Shown here: piece after piece, positions 52,550 to 60,736 of the stretch | How the letters are laid out: every line of letters begins with the position of its first letter | Numbering within the stretch: the first letter of the stretch is position 1 | From: DASZQL01 sp964391865 | GTDB lineage: Bacteria; Planctomycetota; Phycisphaerae; Phycisphaerales; UBA1924 | NCBI GenBank assembly: GCA_964391865.1 | Contig: CAYMNQ010000002.1 | Location: 248,001 to 312,000 of the forward strand | DNA length: 64,000 nucleotides | Reading direction: 5' to 3' | Made by a program: the position numbers and the translations under genes | The notes under the pieces: generated by a model | What the model was told of the DNA's origin: nothing | Seen by the model: only the letters and a program-made list of their open reading frames with translations | Database searches by the model: none

Positions 52550-54400
52550 ATGACACACGCCCCGCGCGCGGCTCTTCTGCTTGCTGTCCTAGCGTTCGCT
52601 TCCCCGGCTGGCTTTGCGGGTGATCCCGCCGCCGCGCCCGCGTCGCCCGGCGCACCGGCGAGGGCGAACGCGGACGAGCAGTTGCTGAAGCTGCTGGAGG
52701 AGGATCTGACGGCGAAGCGTCGTGCGGACCCGATCAGCGCCAGCTCGCGCGGCGATCGGCGGTTCGATCGGCTGCTGCCTGATGAATCGGCCGAAGGGCG
52801 CGCGGCGTTGCTCGCGGATGCGCGGGCGCGGCTGGCGATGGTCGAGAAGATCAACTGCGACGACCTCTCGCCCGCGAACCGCACGAACTGGGCGCTGATC
52901 CGCTATGACCTGCAGCGCCGCATCGAGCGCGACAAGTACCGCGAGTGGCAGCTGGCGATCAACCAGATCGACGGCTTGCAGAACACCCTGCCGCAGATGC
53001 CGGATCAGATCAGCTTTACGTCGGCGCAGTCGCTGGACGACTACCTGGCGCGTCTGCGCGCGGTGCCGGCGTATGTGGATCAGACGATCGCGAACATGCG
53101 CGAAGGGGTGCGCGAGAAGCGCGTCCCGCCGAGGGTGGTGATGCTGGGCGCGGTGGACCAGTGCCTGGCGCAGGGCGAGGCACGGTACGAGAAGGACCCG
53201 GCGTCCCACCTGATGTTCAAGCCGTTTGTCGGGCGCGACGCGAAGCTCGCGGACGACGCGAAGCGAGTGATCGGCGCCGAGGTGGTGCCGGCGTTCCGGC
53301 GGCTGGGCGAGTTCCTGCGCGATGAGTACATCCCCGCCTGCCGCGAGAGCACGGCGTGCGCCGACTTCCCCGAGGGGCGCGAGTACTACGACTTCCTGAT
53401 CCGCGGGTTCACCACGCTCGAACTCAGCGCGGCACAGATCCACGAGGTGGGCGTGAAGGAAGTAGCGCGCATCCGCGCGGAGATGATGGAGACGATCGCG
53501 CGGTCGGACTACCCGAGGAAGAACGAACTGAAGGGCGATGAGCTGTTCCGCGCGTTCGTCGAGTACCTGCGGACCGAGCCGCGGTTCTACTTCACGGAGC
53601 CGGAGGATCTGCTGAACGGGTACCGAGCGATCGCGAAGGTGATCGACGCCGACATGCCGCGGCTGTTCGGCAAACTGCCGCGCCTGCCCTACGGCATCCG
53701 AGAGATGCCCAGCTTCATCGCGCCGAGCTCGCCCACCGCGTACTACTACAACGGGTCGCTGGAGAACGGCGTGGCGGGGTACTTCATCGCGAACACGTGG
53801 CGGCTGGACCAGCGCCCGAAGTACGAGATGGTGCCGCTGACATTGCACGAAGCGGTGCCGGGGCATCACCACCAGATCGCGCTGGCGCAGGAGCTGATGG
53901 AATCGGGCCTGCCCGAGTGGCGCACCACGGTGGGGTACACCGTGTTCGTCGAGGGGTGGGGCTTGTACGCGGAGAGCCTGGGGCTGGAGATGGGCGACAC
54001 GCCGTCGCCGGCGGGGCTGGGGCTGTACGCCGATCCGTACGACAACTTCGGGCGGCACTCGTACGAAATGTGGCGCGCCATGCGGCTGGTGGTGGACACG
54101 GGGATGCACGCGCTGGGCTGGAGCCGCGAGCGCGCGATCCAGTTCATGCTCGACAACTCGGCGCTCACGCGCACGAACATCGAGCGCGAGGTGGACCGCT
54201 ACATCGCGTGGCCCGGTCAGGCGGTGGCGTACAAGATCGGCGAGCTGCACATCAAAATGCTGCGGAAGAAGGCGGAGACGGCGCTGGGCGAGAAGTTCGA
54301 CGTTCGCGGATTCCACGACGCGGTGTTGGGGCAGGGCGCGGTGCCGCTGAATGAATTGACTCGGCAGGTGGAAGAGTGGATGGCGGCGAGGGCGAACTAA
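52550..54400 (+). CDS. Exported DUF885-family metallopeptidase-like protein
   Basis: A 616-residue exported protein of the DUF885 family, zinc-peptidase-like proteins of largely unproven activity. A signal peptide ends near FASPAGFAG. The helical body follows, with the active-site motif LTLHEAVPGHHHQIALAQEL (HExxPGHHxQ, near residue 430) and a downstream Glu in FVEGWGLYAESLGLE. NYYYNG-like TAYYYNGSLENG and RWRAMRLVVDTGMHALGWS-like segments match the family order. The start at 52550 lies 50 bp from the divergent BtpA gene. It is convergent with the hairpin-family gene, with a terminator for the latter in between. Confidence 0.92.
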   Translation: MTHAPRAALLLAVLAFASPAGFAGDPAAAPASPGAPARANADEQLLKLLEEDLTAKRRADPISASSRGDRRFDRLLPDESAEGRAALLADARARLAMVEKINCDDLSPANRTNWALIRYDLQRRIERDKYREWQLAINQIDGLQNTLPQMPDQISFTSAQSLDDYLARLRAVPAYVDQTIANMREGVREKRVPPRVVMLGAVDQCLAQGEARYEKDPASHLMFKPFVGRDAKLADDAKRVIGAEVVPAFRRLGEFLRDEYIPACRESTACADFPEGREYYDFLIRGFTTLELSAAQIHEVGVKEVARIRAEMMETIARSDYPRKNELKGDELFRAFVEYLRTEPRFYFTEPEDLLNGYRAIAKVIDADMPRLFGKLPRLPYGIREMPSFIAPSSPTAYYYNGSLENGVAGYFIANTWRLDQRPKYEMVPLTLHEAVPGHHHQIALAQELMESGLPEWRTTVGYTVFVEGWGLYAESLGLEMGDTPSPAGLGLYADPYDNFGRHSYEMWRAMRLVVDTGMHALGWSRERAIQFMLDNSALTRTNIEREVDRYIAWPGQAVAYKIGELHIKMLRKKAETALGEKFDVRGFHDAVLGQGAVPLNELTRQVEEWMAARAN

Positions 54401-54468
54401 GGGCCGAGGCTCGGCGATGGTGTGCAGGACTCGTGACCCGCGCGGCTCCTGTCCGTTTGCGTCGTGAC

Positions 54469-54505
54469 AAAAAAGGCCGGGCCCGGCAGCACGGCCGAGC
54501 CCGGC
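54469..54505 (-). terminator. Intrinsic terminator of the hairpin-family gene
   Basis: On the minus strand, GCCGGGC, a nested hairpin and GCCCGGC are followed directly by CTTTTTTG. The stem is GC-rich and the T-run has six bases. It lies about 40 bases after the stop of the gene at 54546. In the other orientation the A-run precedes the stem, so it serves the minus strand. Confidence 0.85.
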
Positions 54506-54545
54506 GAGCGTGTTGAATGGATGAGAGCTTCAAGCCGCGAGCGGC

Positions 54546-55913
54546 TTAGTGAATAACCACGCTGCCACCGACCTGCTGCTGGCGGATTACGCCGACCGGC
54601 CCGACGGGCTGCACGATCGGGGGCTGCGGGGCGCCGCACCCCGCGAGGCAGGCGCGGAGCGCGGCGGCGGCGGCGTTGATGGCGTTATTGAGTGTGAGCG
54701 AAGCGGCGGTCACGGCGGCGTTGTAGGTGGCGTTGGCCGCGGCAACAGCGGCGGCGTGGGTCGTGTTCGCCGCGGCGATGGCGGCGGTGAGCGCCGCGTT
54801 GGCGGCGGTGATGGCGGCGCTGTGGAACCCGATGCACGCGGCGACGGAAGCCGCGAAGACCGCCGAGCACACGAGCTGGCACGCAAGAACAAAGAAGCCG
54901 CAGGCGAGGCCCGCGATGCGGCAACCCAACTGGACCGCGATGGCAAGGCTCATGCAGATCGCGAGCGAGTTGTCGGCGGCCGTCTTGGCGGCGGCGAACG
55001 CCGCGTTCGCCGCAGCGATGGCGGCGGCCTTGGCCGCGTCGGCGGCGGCAATCGCCGCGTCACGACCGGCGGCTGCGTTCTGGACGGCGATGTTGTACGC
55101 GGCGTTCGCCTGGGCGACCGCGTCGTTGTACGCGGCGTAGCAGGCGGCGACGCACGCCGGATCGGCACCCTGCTGGATAGCGTATTGGATCTGATCGGCC
55201 TGGTCGAGTAACTCGAAGTATTCGATCTCGTGCTGCAGGCGCGTACTCTCGAACTCAGATTCGAGATCGGCGCGGGTCACTTCATATTGTTTCTCAAACT
55301 GGTCGAGAATCTGCTGGAATTCAGCCCCCGCGGTGAAGAGCGGGCCATTCGGATCCGTCACACCGTCGAGCAAGAATCGCGAGTGCTCGACACCGCCAAG
55401 GATGACGCGGACCGCCGTGCCGTAGACTGCGACAGACCCGCGATCGGTTTTCAGCAGGCCGACCGCGACGCCGGAGCGATACTCGTGCTCGGCGGCCCAT
55501 GCCTTCTGGTCGGGCGGAAGGTCCACGGAGCCCGTATCAACCGGCGTCCACGACACAACGGTGAAGTTGAACGGCTCGCCGAAGTCGTTGACGCCGATGT
55601 AGTCGCCGAGTTCGGTGACCTCTTTCTCGAGCGGGTAAGTCCAGTTGTCGGAACTCCAGCCCGACTCGAAGAGCGTCTCCCAGACGGACTTGTGCGTGGC
55701 GATCAGATCATCAATCGGGACCATCGGGTCAGCCATTTCGGCCTGACCGCCCTGCTGAACCGGGGCCGCATGCACGGCCGAGATCGGCTGCAGCGCGGGG
55801 ATGATGCTCATGTTGAGCGTCAGCCCCATCATCATGCCCATCACCAGCGGATGTTTCCGCCAGGAACGGGCAAGCCGGCGCGCGGCACCACTGAGCATGT
55901 TCTTGAGCGACAT
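54546..55913 (-). CDS. Secreted Cys-clamped helical-hairpin protein with 11-residue Ala repeats (unrecognised family)
   Basis: A 455-residue paralog of the protein at 32477. GGGAGG lies five bases before the ATG. The signal segment is GLTLNMSIIPALQPISAVHA. The N-domain (about 52-250) contains NDFGEPF (109-115) and DQKAWAAEHEYRSGV at the positions seen in the paralog. Then CVAAC (Cys254, Cys258), an Ala-rich arm (259-314) made of five 11-residue repeats such as AAYNDAVAQAN and AAKAAAIAAAN, a hydrophobic double segment with six Cys (about 317-361), a return arm (365-421) with five more repeats, and CLAGC (Cys422, Cys426). A Pro/Val/Gln-rich tail ends it. Monocistronic, with its own terminator. 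Function unknown. Confidence 0.82.
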   Translation of the reverse strand: MSLKNMLSGAARRLARSWRKHPLVMGMMMGLTLNMSIIPALQPISAVHAAPVQQGGQAEMADPMVPIDDLIATHKSVWETLFESGWSSDNWTYPLEKEVTELGDYIGVNDFGEPFNFTVVSWTPVDTGSVDLPPDQKAWAAEHEYRSGVAVGLLKTDRGSVAVYGTAVRVILGGVEHSRFLLDGVTDPNGPLFTAGAEFQQILDQFEKQYEVTRADLESEFESTRLQHEIEYFELLDQADQIQYAIQQGADPACVAACYAAYNDAVAQANAAYNIAVQNAAAGRDAAIAAADAAKAAAIAAANAAFAAAKTAADNSLAICMSLAIAVQLGCRIAGLACGFFVLACQLVCSAVFAASVAACIGFHSAAITAANAALTAAIAAANTTHAAAVAAANATYNAAVTAASLTLNNAINAAAAALRACLAGCGAPQPPIVQPVGPVGVIRQQQVGGSVVIH

Positions 55914-56148
55914 GATTCCTCCCTACTGGAACTTCTGGAACAGCACGATCCACGCGGCACGGCGCCACGAGGTGCTGATGCACTGGCAATGCCCATGCCA
56001 CTCGGCACAACGCCTCGAACTGGTCATCAAGAGCGCGCCATAGCCGCCAGCGCTTGACTCATGCATGCACGGAGTGGCGACAATCGGATCAGGATGTTAG
56101 CTGCCCGCCTTCAGCGGCGGAAATTCACGCCAACGTGGCGAGCATCTG

Positions 56149-57474
56149 TCAGGCGCGAGTCGCGCGCACCGGCGTGAAGCGCGCGCCGAGCACCTTCTGG
56201 GCGTCGGCCTTCATCCAATCCTGAAGAACTCCCGTGTACACGGCGCGGAAGTCCGTGGCGAATTTCAGATCGCCCTCGTCGAGGTTGCCGAGTGAAGGGT
56301 GGTTGCCGATGACGCCGCCCTTGACCATCGGGCCCATGAGGAACATGGGGGCCGCGGTGCCGTGATCGGTGCCGCCCGAGCCGTTCTGGCCAACGCGTCG
56401 GCCGAACTCGCTGAAGCTCATCGTCAGCACGCGCGAGTCGTTGCCGCTGTCTTTCAGGTCTTTGTAGAAGGCGCTGATGCTCTGCGCGAGTTGGTCGAGA
56501 AGGTTGCCGTGCGGGCCTTGGATGCCGCCCTGGCCGGCGTGGGTGTCGAAGCCGGTGTGCGAGACGTAGTACACGCGCGTTTCGAGGCCGTGGCGGATCA
56601 TCGACGCGACCATCGCGAGCTGCTGCGCCAGCCGGTTGCCGGGGTAGGTGACGGGCGGGCGCGACGCGACGGCTTTGCGGATGCGGTCGCTGGCGATCTG
56701 CGCGTCGAGCGCGGTGCGCGTGAGGAATGAGGCGGCGGAGTCTTCTCCGCTCGCGGGCGGCGTGCCGTCGCCCGCTGATGTAATGCGGTCGTACGGCGGC
56801 TGCATCGATTTGTGCAGGTCAAGCCCCGTCCAGCGGAACAACTCGGGCGACTCGAAGCTGATGGGCTGGAATTGCCGGCCTTGCATCGCGAGCGGCGCGC
56901 TGCGCCCGATGGCGATGCCCGCGTGGCCCTTGCACCCCCCGGTGCCGCCGGGTTCGCCGGCGCACTGATTGTCGAAATAGCGGCCGATCCAGCCGTCGCC
57001 GGTGCCGCTGGTGTCGGCGGTGTGCCAGATGTCCATGCTCTTGAAGTGCGAGCGATTCGGGTTCGGGTAGCCGACGCCCTGAATGATCGCGAGTTGCCCC
57101 TCGTCGTAGAGTTCTTTGAAGCCGGTGAGGCGCGGGTGCAGGCCGATCCCGCCGCCGGTCGGGCCCGAGCCGATGCGGAGGACCTGCTCGGCGGGGATGG
57201 CGATGCCGGGTCGCGCGCGGTAGTAGAGCGGATCGCCGAAGGGGATGACGGTGTTGAGGCCGTCGTTTCCGCCGGCGAGTTGGACGACGACGAGGATGCG
57301 CTCGTCGGGCACTCCCGGGATGCTGGTGGTAGCGCTGCCGTCGGGGCGCGCGATGGCGTCGGCGGACGCGCTCAGGAACCACGGCACGGTGAGACTCGCC
57401 GAAGCGAGCGTCAGGCCGCGGTGCAGGAATTCGCGGCGGGTGAAGGGGTTCGTTGGGTTCGGCGCGAAGAGCAT
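56149..57474 (-). CDS. DUF1501 protein with Tat-type signal
   Basis: A 441-residue exported DUF1501 protein, a sulfatase/phosphatase-like fold common in planctomycetes. The N-terminus has a twin-arginine signal (FTRREFLHRGLTLASASLTV). RILVVVQLAGGNDGLNTVIPFGDP is the typical start of the domain, and YPNPNRSHFKSMDIWHTAD, HTGFDTHAGQGG, SFSEFGRRVGQNGSGGTDHG follow with the conserved His and Asp residues. The GGAG before the ATG at 57474 supports the start. It is downstream of the DUF1800 gene on the same strand, the usual pairing. The gap of 93 bp holds a heptanucleotide repeat hairpin. Confidence 0.92.
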   Translation of the reverse strand: MLFAPNPTNPFTRREFLHRGLTLASASLTVPWFLSASADAIARPDGSATTSIPGVPDERILVVVQLAGGNDGLNTVIPFGDPLYYRARPGIAIPAEQVLRIGSGPTGGGIGLHPRLTGFKELYDEGQLAIIQGVGYPNPNRSHFKSMDIWHTADTSGTGDGWIGRYFDNQCAGEPGGTGGCKGHAGIAIGRSAPLAMQGRQFQPISFESPELFRWTGLDLHKSMQPPYDRITSAGDGTPPASGEDSAASFLTRTALDAQIASDRIRKAVASRPPVTYPGNRLAQQLAMVASMIRHGLETRVYYVSHTGFDTHAGQGGIQGPHGNLLDQLAQSISAFYKDLKDSGNDSRVLTMSFSEFGRRVGQNGSGGTDHGTAAPMFLMGPMVKGGVIGNHPSLGNLDEGDLKFATDFRAVYTGVLQDWMKADAQKVLGARFTPVRATRA

Positions 57475-57490
57475 GGGGGGCTCCGAGGGA

Positions 57491-57563
57491 TTGAAGCTCG
57501 AAGCTTGAAGCTTGAAGCCGGGCATTCGCAATTCCCGCTTCGAGCTTCCAGCTTCAAGCTTCC
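57491..57563. repeat. Heptanucleotide repeat hairpin inside the DUF1800-DUF1501 operon
   Basis: Left arm units GAAGCTC, GAAGCTT, GAAGCTT, GAAGCCG and right arm CGCTTCGAGCTTCCAGCTTC with AAGCTTC form an imperfect 30-bp stem around GGGCATTCGCAATTCC. The 7-bp unit is the same as in the arrays at 41563 and 41787. Confidence 0.85.
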
Positions 57564-57567
57564 GGCT

Positions 57568-59094
57568 CTAACACAACTGATATTCCGGCATGGCGGTGAC
57601 CAGGACGAGCGCGCCGAGGAGCGCATCGCCGGTGTTTCGGCCCGTGCTGGTGAAGAAGTCTTCGATGATGTCGCGGTTGCGGTCGGTCGGCTCGCCGCCG
57701 AGGGTAAAGCGGAGGAGGTAGTCGGCGATGGCGCGCGGGTCTCGCGCCGCGTCGGGGTCGCTCTGCGCCAACGGCGCGAGGAGGTCGGCGGGGTCGTACT
57801 TCTCGGTGTCGGCGAGCGGGTCGAAGCCGGTGGGCGTCTTGCCCGTGAGCAGGAAGTTGAGCAGGTTCTGGCGGACAAAGAGGGTGGAGGTGTTGATCCA
57901 GCTGCGCTCGCCGTCCCAGCCTTTCACGCTGGGCGGGAAAAAGAGCGACTGGCCCATGAGGCCCATCGCGTCGTTGAGGACGCCGAGGTCGCGTACGGGC
58001 GTGTTCATCGATCGCACCGCGCCGACGACGAGTTCGGCGGGGCTTTTGATGCGGTTCAGGACGACGGCGGGGTCGTAGAAGTGCTCGGAGAGGAAGAGGC
58101 GGCGAAGGACTGGGCGGAGTTCGTAGCCGTTGCCGGCGAGCATGGCGGCGAGCTGATCGACGACGGATCGGCAGGGTTTCTCGGCCGGGCCGGTTGATGG
58201 GATATCGCGCGCGAAGAACCGGTAGAGCTTGGCGGCGATGAACTTCGAGCAGGCGCGCTGAGCGAGGATGGCGCGGACGAAGCCGTCGCCGTCGAGCCCG
58301 CCCGACTTGCCGAGGATGACCTTGCCGCCGGTGTCGTGGGCTTCGCGATTGAGCTTGAACTCGTTGTACTCGAAGGTGTAGCCGGTGAGAGCGCGGGCGC
58401 CTTCCTTGATGTCCTTCTCGGTGTAGTTGCCCACGCCGAGTGAGAAGAGTTCCAAGAGCTCGCGCGCGAGGTTCTCGTTGGGCTTCTCTTTGCGGCTGTC
58501 GTTGTTGTCGAGGTACGCGAGCATCGCCGGGTCGCGGATGATGTTGGAGAGGAGGTCGCCGAATCGCCCGGCGGCGTGCTCGCGGAACATGTGGTTCTGC
58601 GCCAGCATGTGCCAGCTGTTCTCGATGGTGCGGTAGCTGGTCGCGAAGTGCCCGTGCCAGAAGAGCGTGAGCTTTTCTTGCAGCGGGCGGGCGGACTCGA
58701 TCATGCGTTTGAGCCACCAGCGCTGGATGTTTTCCATCTGCGCGCGATCACTCTGCTCGCGGCGCTGGCGCTCAAGGCGCACCTTCGCGAGTTCGTCCTC
58801 GTCCTGCGATCGGCGGGCTTTGCGGATCATGGCGCGCTGCTCGGTCGTGGGCGGCTGCATGATGGTGGGATCAAACTGCTCGATCTCGGTGCGGGCGTCT
58901 TTCGTTGACGCCCCGAAGTCGAGGAGGTGATCGACGGACTTCTCTGGCCCCCAGTCGGCGAGGAGGCGGATCTGCTGGGGCGTGCCGCCGAAGCCCGCTC
59001 GCCAGAGCAAGTGCCGCGCCTGCGCGTAGCCGAAAGCGGACTTCGCGATGGGCTGGAGCGACGGGGTCGGCGGGTTGGCGGGCGGGTTCGACAT
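57568..59094 (-). CDS. DUF1800 protein
   Basis: A 508-residue DUF1800 protein; the family is nearly always next to a DUF1501 gene, and the function of the pair is not established. The start region HLLWRAGFGGTPQQIRLLADWG is the family signature. RPLQEKLTLFWHGHFATS, NENLARELLELFSLGVGNYTE, DIKEGARALTGYTF, DGFVRAILAQRACSKFIAAKLYRFF and FFPPSVKGWDGERSWIN follow in order. The C-terminus has the usual LLGALVLVTAMPEYQLC. No signal peptide is evident, although a short Pro-rich N-terminus precedes the domain. It is the first gene of the pair. Confidence 0.93.
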   Translation of the reverse strand: MSNPPANPPTPSLQPIAKSAFGYAQARHLLWRAGFGGTPQQIRLLADWGPEKSVDHLLDFGASTKDARTEIEQFDPTIMQPPTTEQRAMIRKARRSQDEDELAKVRLERQRREQSDRAQMENIQRWWLKRMIESARPLQEKLTLFWHGHFATSYRTIENSWHMLAQNHMFREHAAGRFGDLLSNIIRDPAMLAYLDNNDSRKEKPNENLARELLELFSLGVGNYTEKDIKEGARALTGYTFEYNEFKLNREAHDTGGKVILGKSGGLDGDGFVRAILAQRACSKFIAAKLYRFFARDIPSTGPAEKPCRSVVDQLAAMLAGNGYELRPVLRRLFLSEHFYDPAVVLNRIKSPAELVVGAVRSMNTPVRDLGVLNDAMGLMGQSLFFPPSVKGWDGERSWINTSTLFVRQNLLNFLLTGKTPTGFDPLADTEKYDPADLLAPLAQSDPDAARDPRAIADYLLRFTLGGEPTDRNRDIIEDFFTSTGRNTGDALLGALVLVTAMPEYQLC

Positions 59095-59208
59095 CGTTCG
59101 CGCTCTTGACGGGGATTGGGTCTTGGTGCCGAACGAATCGGGCCGGAGTTTCTTGCCGCTGGTGGGAATCGTAGGCGGTGCGCTGATCGATTACGGGACC
59201 GTTGATAC

Positions 59209-59240
59209 GAGAAGAAGAAGGAGAAGAAGAAGAAAGGAAG
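59209..59240 (+). repeat. 32-bp all-purine GAA tract
   Basis: An uninterrupted purine stretch of GAA/GAAG units in the gap between the birA stop and the DUF1800 start. On the minus strand it is a TTC tract upstream of the DUF1800 gene and could affect its promoter or form triplex DNA. Confidence 0.8.
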
Positions 59241-59288
59241 TTGGGGAGACACGGGTGGAACGCCCGTCCCTCTCGGTTGGGTAGAGGA

Positions 59289-60077
59289 TCAGATGCGTGG
59301 CGGGTCGTTGAGTTCGACCGCTTGGGGGATGGTTGTTCGGCCGATGGGCGTTTCGATGATGAGTTGTCCGCGGTCGTCGAGGCCGAGCAGTGTGCCGCGT
59401 ATTGGCGCGTCGGTGGGGGTTGCGACTTCAGTCTCGGCTCCAACGCCGAAGAGCGCGGCGCGGGCGGCGGCGAGCCAGTCGGCGGGCAGGCCCGGGGCGG
59501 CGACGGCTCGCGCGAGGTGCACGAGGAGCGTGCGCAGGAGTTCGTCGAGATCGATCGGCCCTGCGGTTTCGCGCGCGAGGCTGGTGGGCGCTCGGCGGAG
59601 GTCCGCGCCGAGTTCGTCGGGGTTGTTATTGGCGTTGATGCCCACGCCGATCAGCAGCCATGTTGTGCCGCTGGTTGGGGCGCGCTCGACGCGGCAGAGG
59701 CAGCCGCTGACTTTCTTTGCGTTGACGAGGATGTCGTTGGGCCACTTGAGTTGGGCGTGTCTCGTGCTGTCGGCAGCGCGGAGGGTGCCTTCGATCGCGG
59801 CATGACACGCGACACCCACGCGCAGGCCGAGGCCGTCAATGAGGCGCGGGGCGTCGGCGCTGGCGACGGGCCAGATGGAGGTACACCACAACCCACCCGA
59901 CGGGCTGTGCCACGCTCGGCCCGCGCGGCCCTGCCCGGCTACCTGGCGCTCGGCGACGAAGGCGACCGGATGATCGATGCCGCCGGCCCGGATGGCGTCC
60001 TGCGCGAGCCGGTTGGTTGAGTCGACGACACTGAAGCGGCGGACCTCAACGGGGTTTGCGGGCGTCTGGCGGGCCAT
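59289..60077 (-). CDS. birA: Biotin--[acetyl-CoA-carboxylase] ligase, catalytic domain only
   Basis: Biotin protein ligase of 262 residues that attaches biotin to the carboxylase carrier protein. Family features are VVDSTNRLAQDAIRAG, ERQVAGQGRAGRAWHSPSGGLW (the biotinyl-AMP loop GRGRxGRxW in the form GQGRAGRAW), LKWPNDILVNAKKVSGCL with the catalytic Lys, and LLIGVGINANN. The C-terminal beta domain ends RGQLIIETPIG. It lacks the N-terminal DNA-binding domain of E. coli BirA, so it should not repress transcription. The ATG at 60077 is chosen since the domain begins there. The frame remains open far upstream but is not coding there. Confidence 0.93.
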   Translation of the reverse strand: MARQTPANPVEVRRFSVVDSTNRLAQDAIRAGGIDHPVAFVAERQVAGQGRAGRAWHSPSGGLWCTSIWPVASADAPRLIDGLGLRVGVACHAAIEGTLRAADSTRHAQLKWPNDILVNAKKVSGCLCRVERAPTSGTTWLLIGVGINANNNPDELGADLRRAPTSLARETAGPIDLDELLRTLLVHLARAVAAPGLPADWLAAARAALFGVGAETEVATPTDAPIRGTLLGLDDRGQLIIETPIGRTTIPQAVELNDPPRI

Positions 60078-60201
60078 CGGCGGGGATTGTCGCCGAATGC
60101 GCCGAGCGAGTACGGGGCAATCCCGAACAATCTCCAGCACGAACTTCACGCGGCGGGCTTGCCTCCGGCGCTCGGGCGGTCGATACTTCTCACGTTCTTT
60201 C

Positions 60202-60594
60202 ATGATCCAAACGCACTCCAAACATAGTTCCGCCCGCTCGCCGCGGCCGTTGGTCGGGGCGGGGTCGATGCTGGTGGTGTTGCTGGTCGTGACCGCGCTG
60301 CCCGGCGTGGCGGCGGCGGCGGCTTCGGAGAGTTCGTTCGTCACGAAGATGACGCTGACGGAGACGCCGCGGCGCGGGCACGAGCGGGCGGCGGTCTCGC
60401 CGCGACCGAAGGGTGATGAGGATGAATCGTCGCGCGTGATTGTTCCGGCGAGCGCGGGTCGCTGGCGTGTGTCGGTGGTGACACCCGTGGTTCGCCGCGG
60501 ACTGTTGTCGGCGTGGTTGCTTGAGACGAAGCCACCGCGGGTTGAGATCGGGATTGTGGACTCGCTGCTGTCGTTGCCGCCGCCGGCGCGGTGA
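60202..60594 (+). CDS. Hypothetical protein with N-terminal hydrophobic segment
   Basis: A 130-residue protein beginning MIQTHSKHSSARSPRPLVGAG, with a hydrophobic stretch MLVVLLVVTALPGVAAAAA that could be a signal peptide or an anchor. The rest is basic and beta-poor, with VRRGLLSAWLLETKPPRVEIG near the end. No family recognised. It is divergent from birA (124 bp) and 142 bp upstream of secA in the same direction. No good Shine-Dalgarno site is present; coding is plausible, not certain. Confidence 0.5.
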   Translation: MIQTHSKHSSARSPRPLVGAGSMLVVLLVVTALPGVAAAAASESSFVTKMTLTETPRRGHERAAVSPRPKGDEDESSRVIVPASAGRWRVSVVTPVVRRGLLSAWLLETKPPRVEIGIVDSLLSLPPPAR

Positions 60595-60736
60595 TCGATC
60601 GGCGTTGATTCCCCCGACTGCCCCGGCGTGCGCCGGGAACGTTGCATTGTTCAATTTGATTGACTCACACTGCGATGCCGCCGTGCTGCGCGATCGTTGA
60701 TCGCTTGGCGTCGGCATCCGAAAGGCTCTGACTCCT

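Noticed and set aside
60080..60647. A DNA-binding N-terminal domain on BirA from the upstream open frame
   Set aside because: The upstream residues are low-complexity Arg/Ser/Thr sequence with no helix-turn-helix pattern, and they overlap the divergent gene at 60202.
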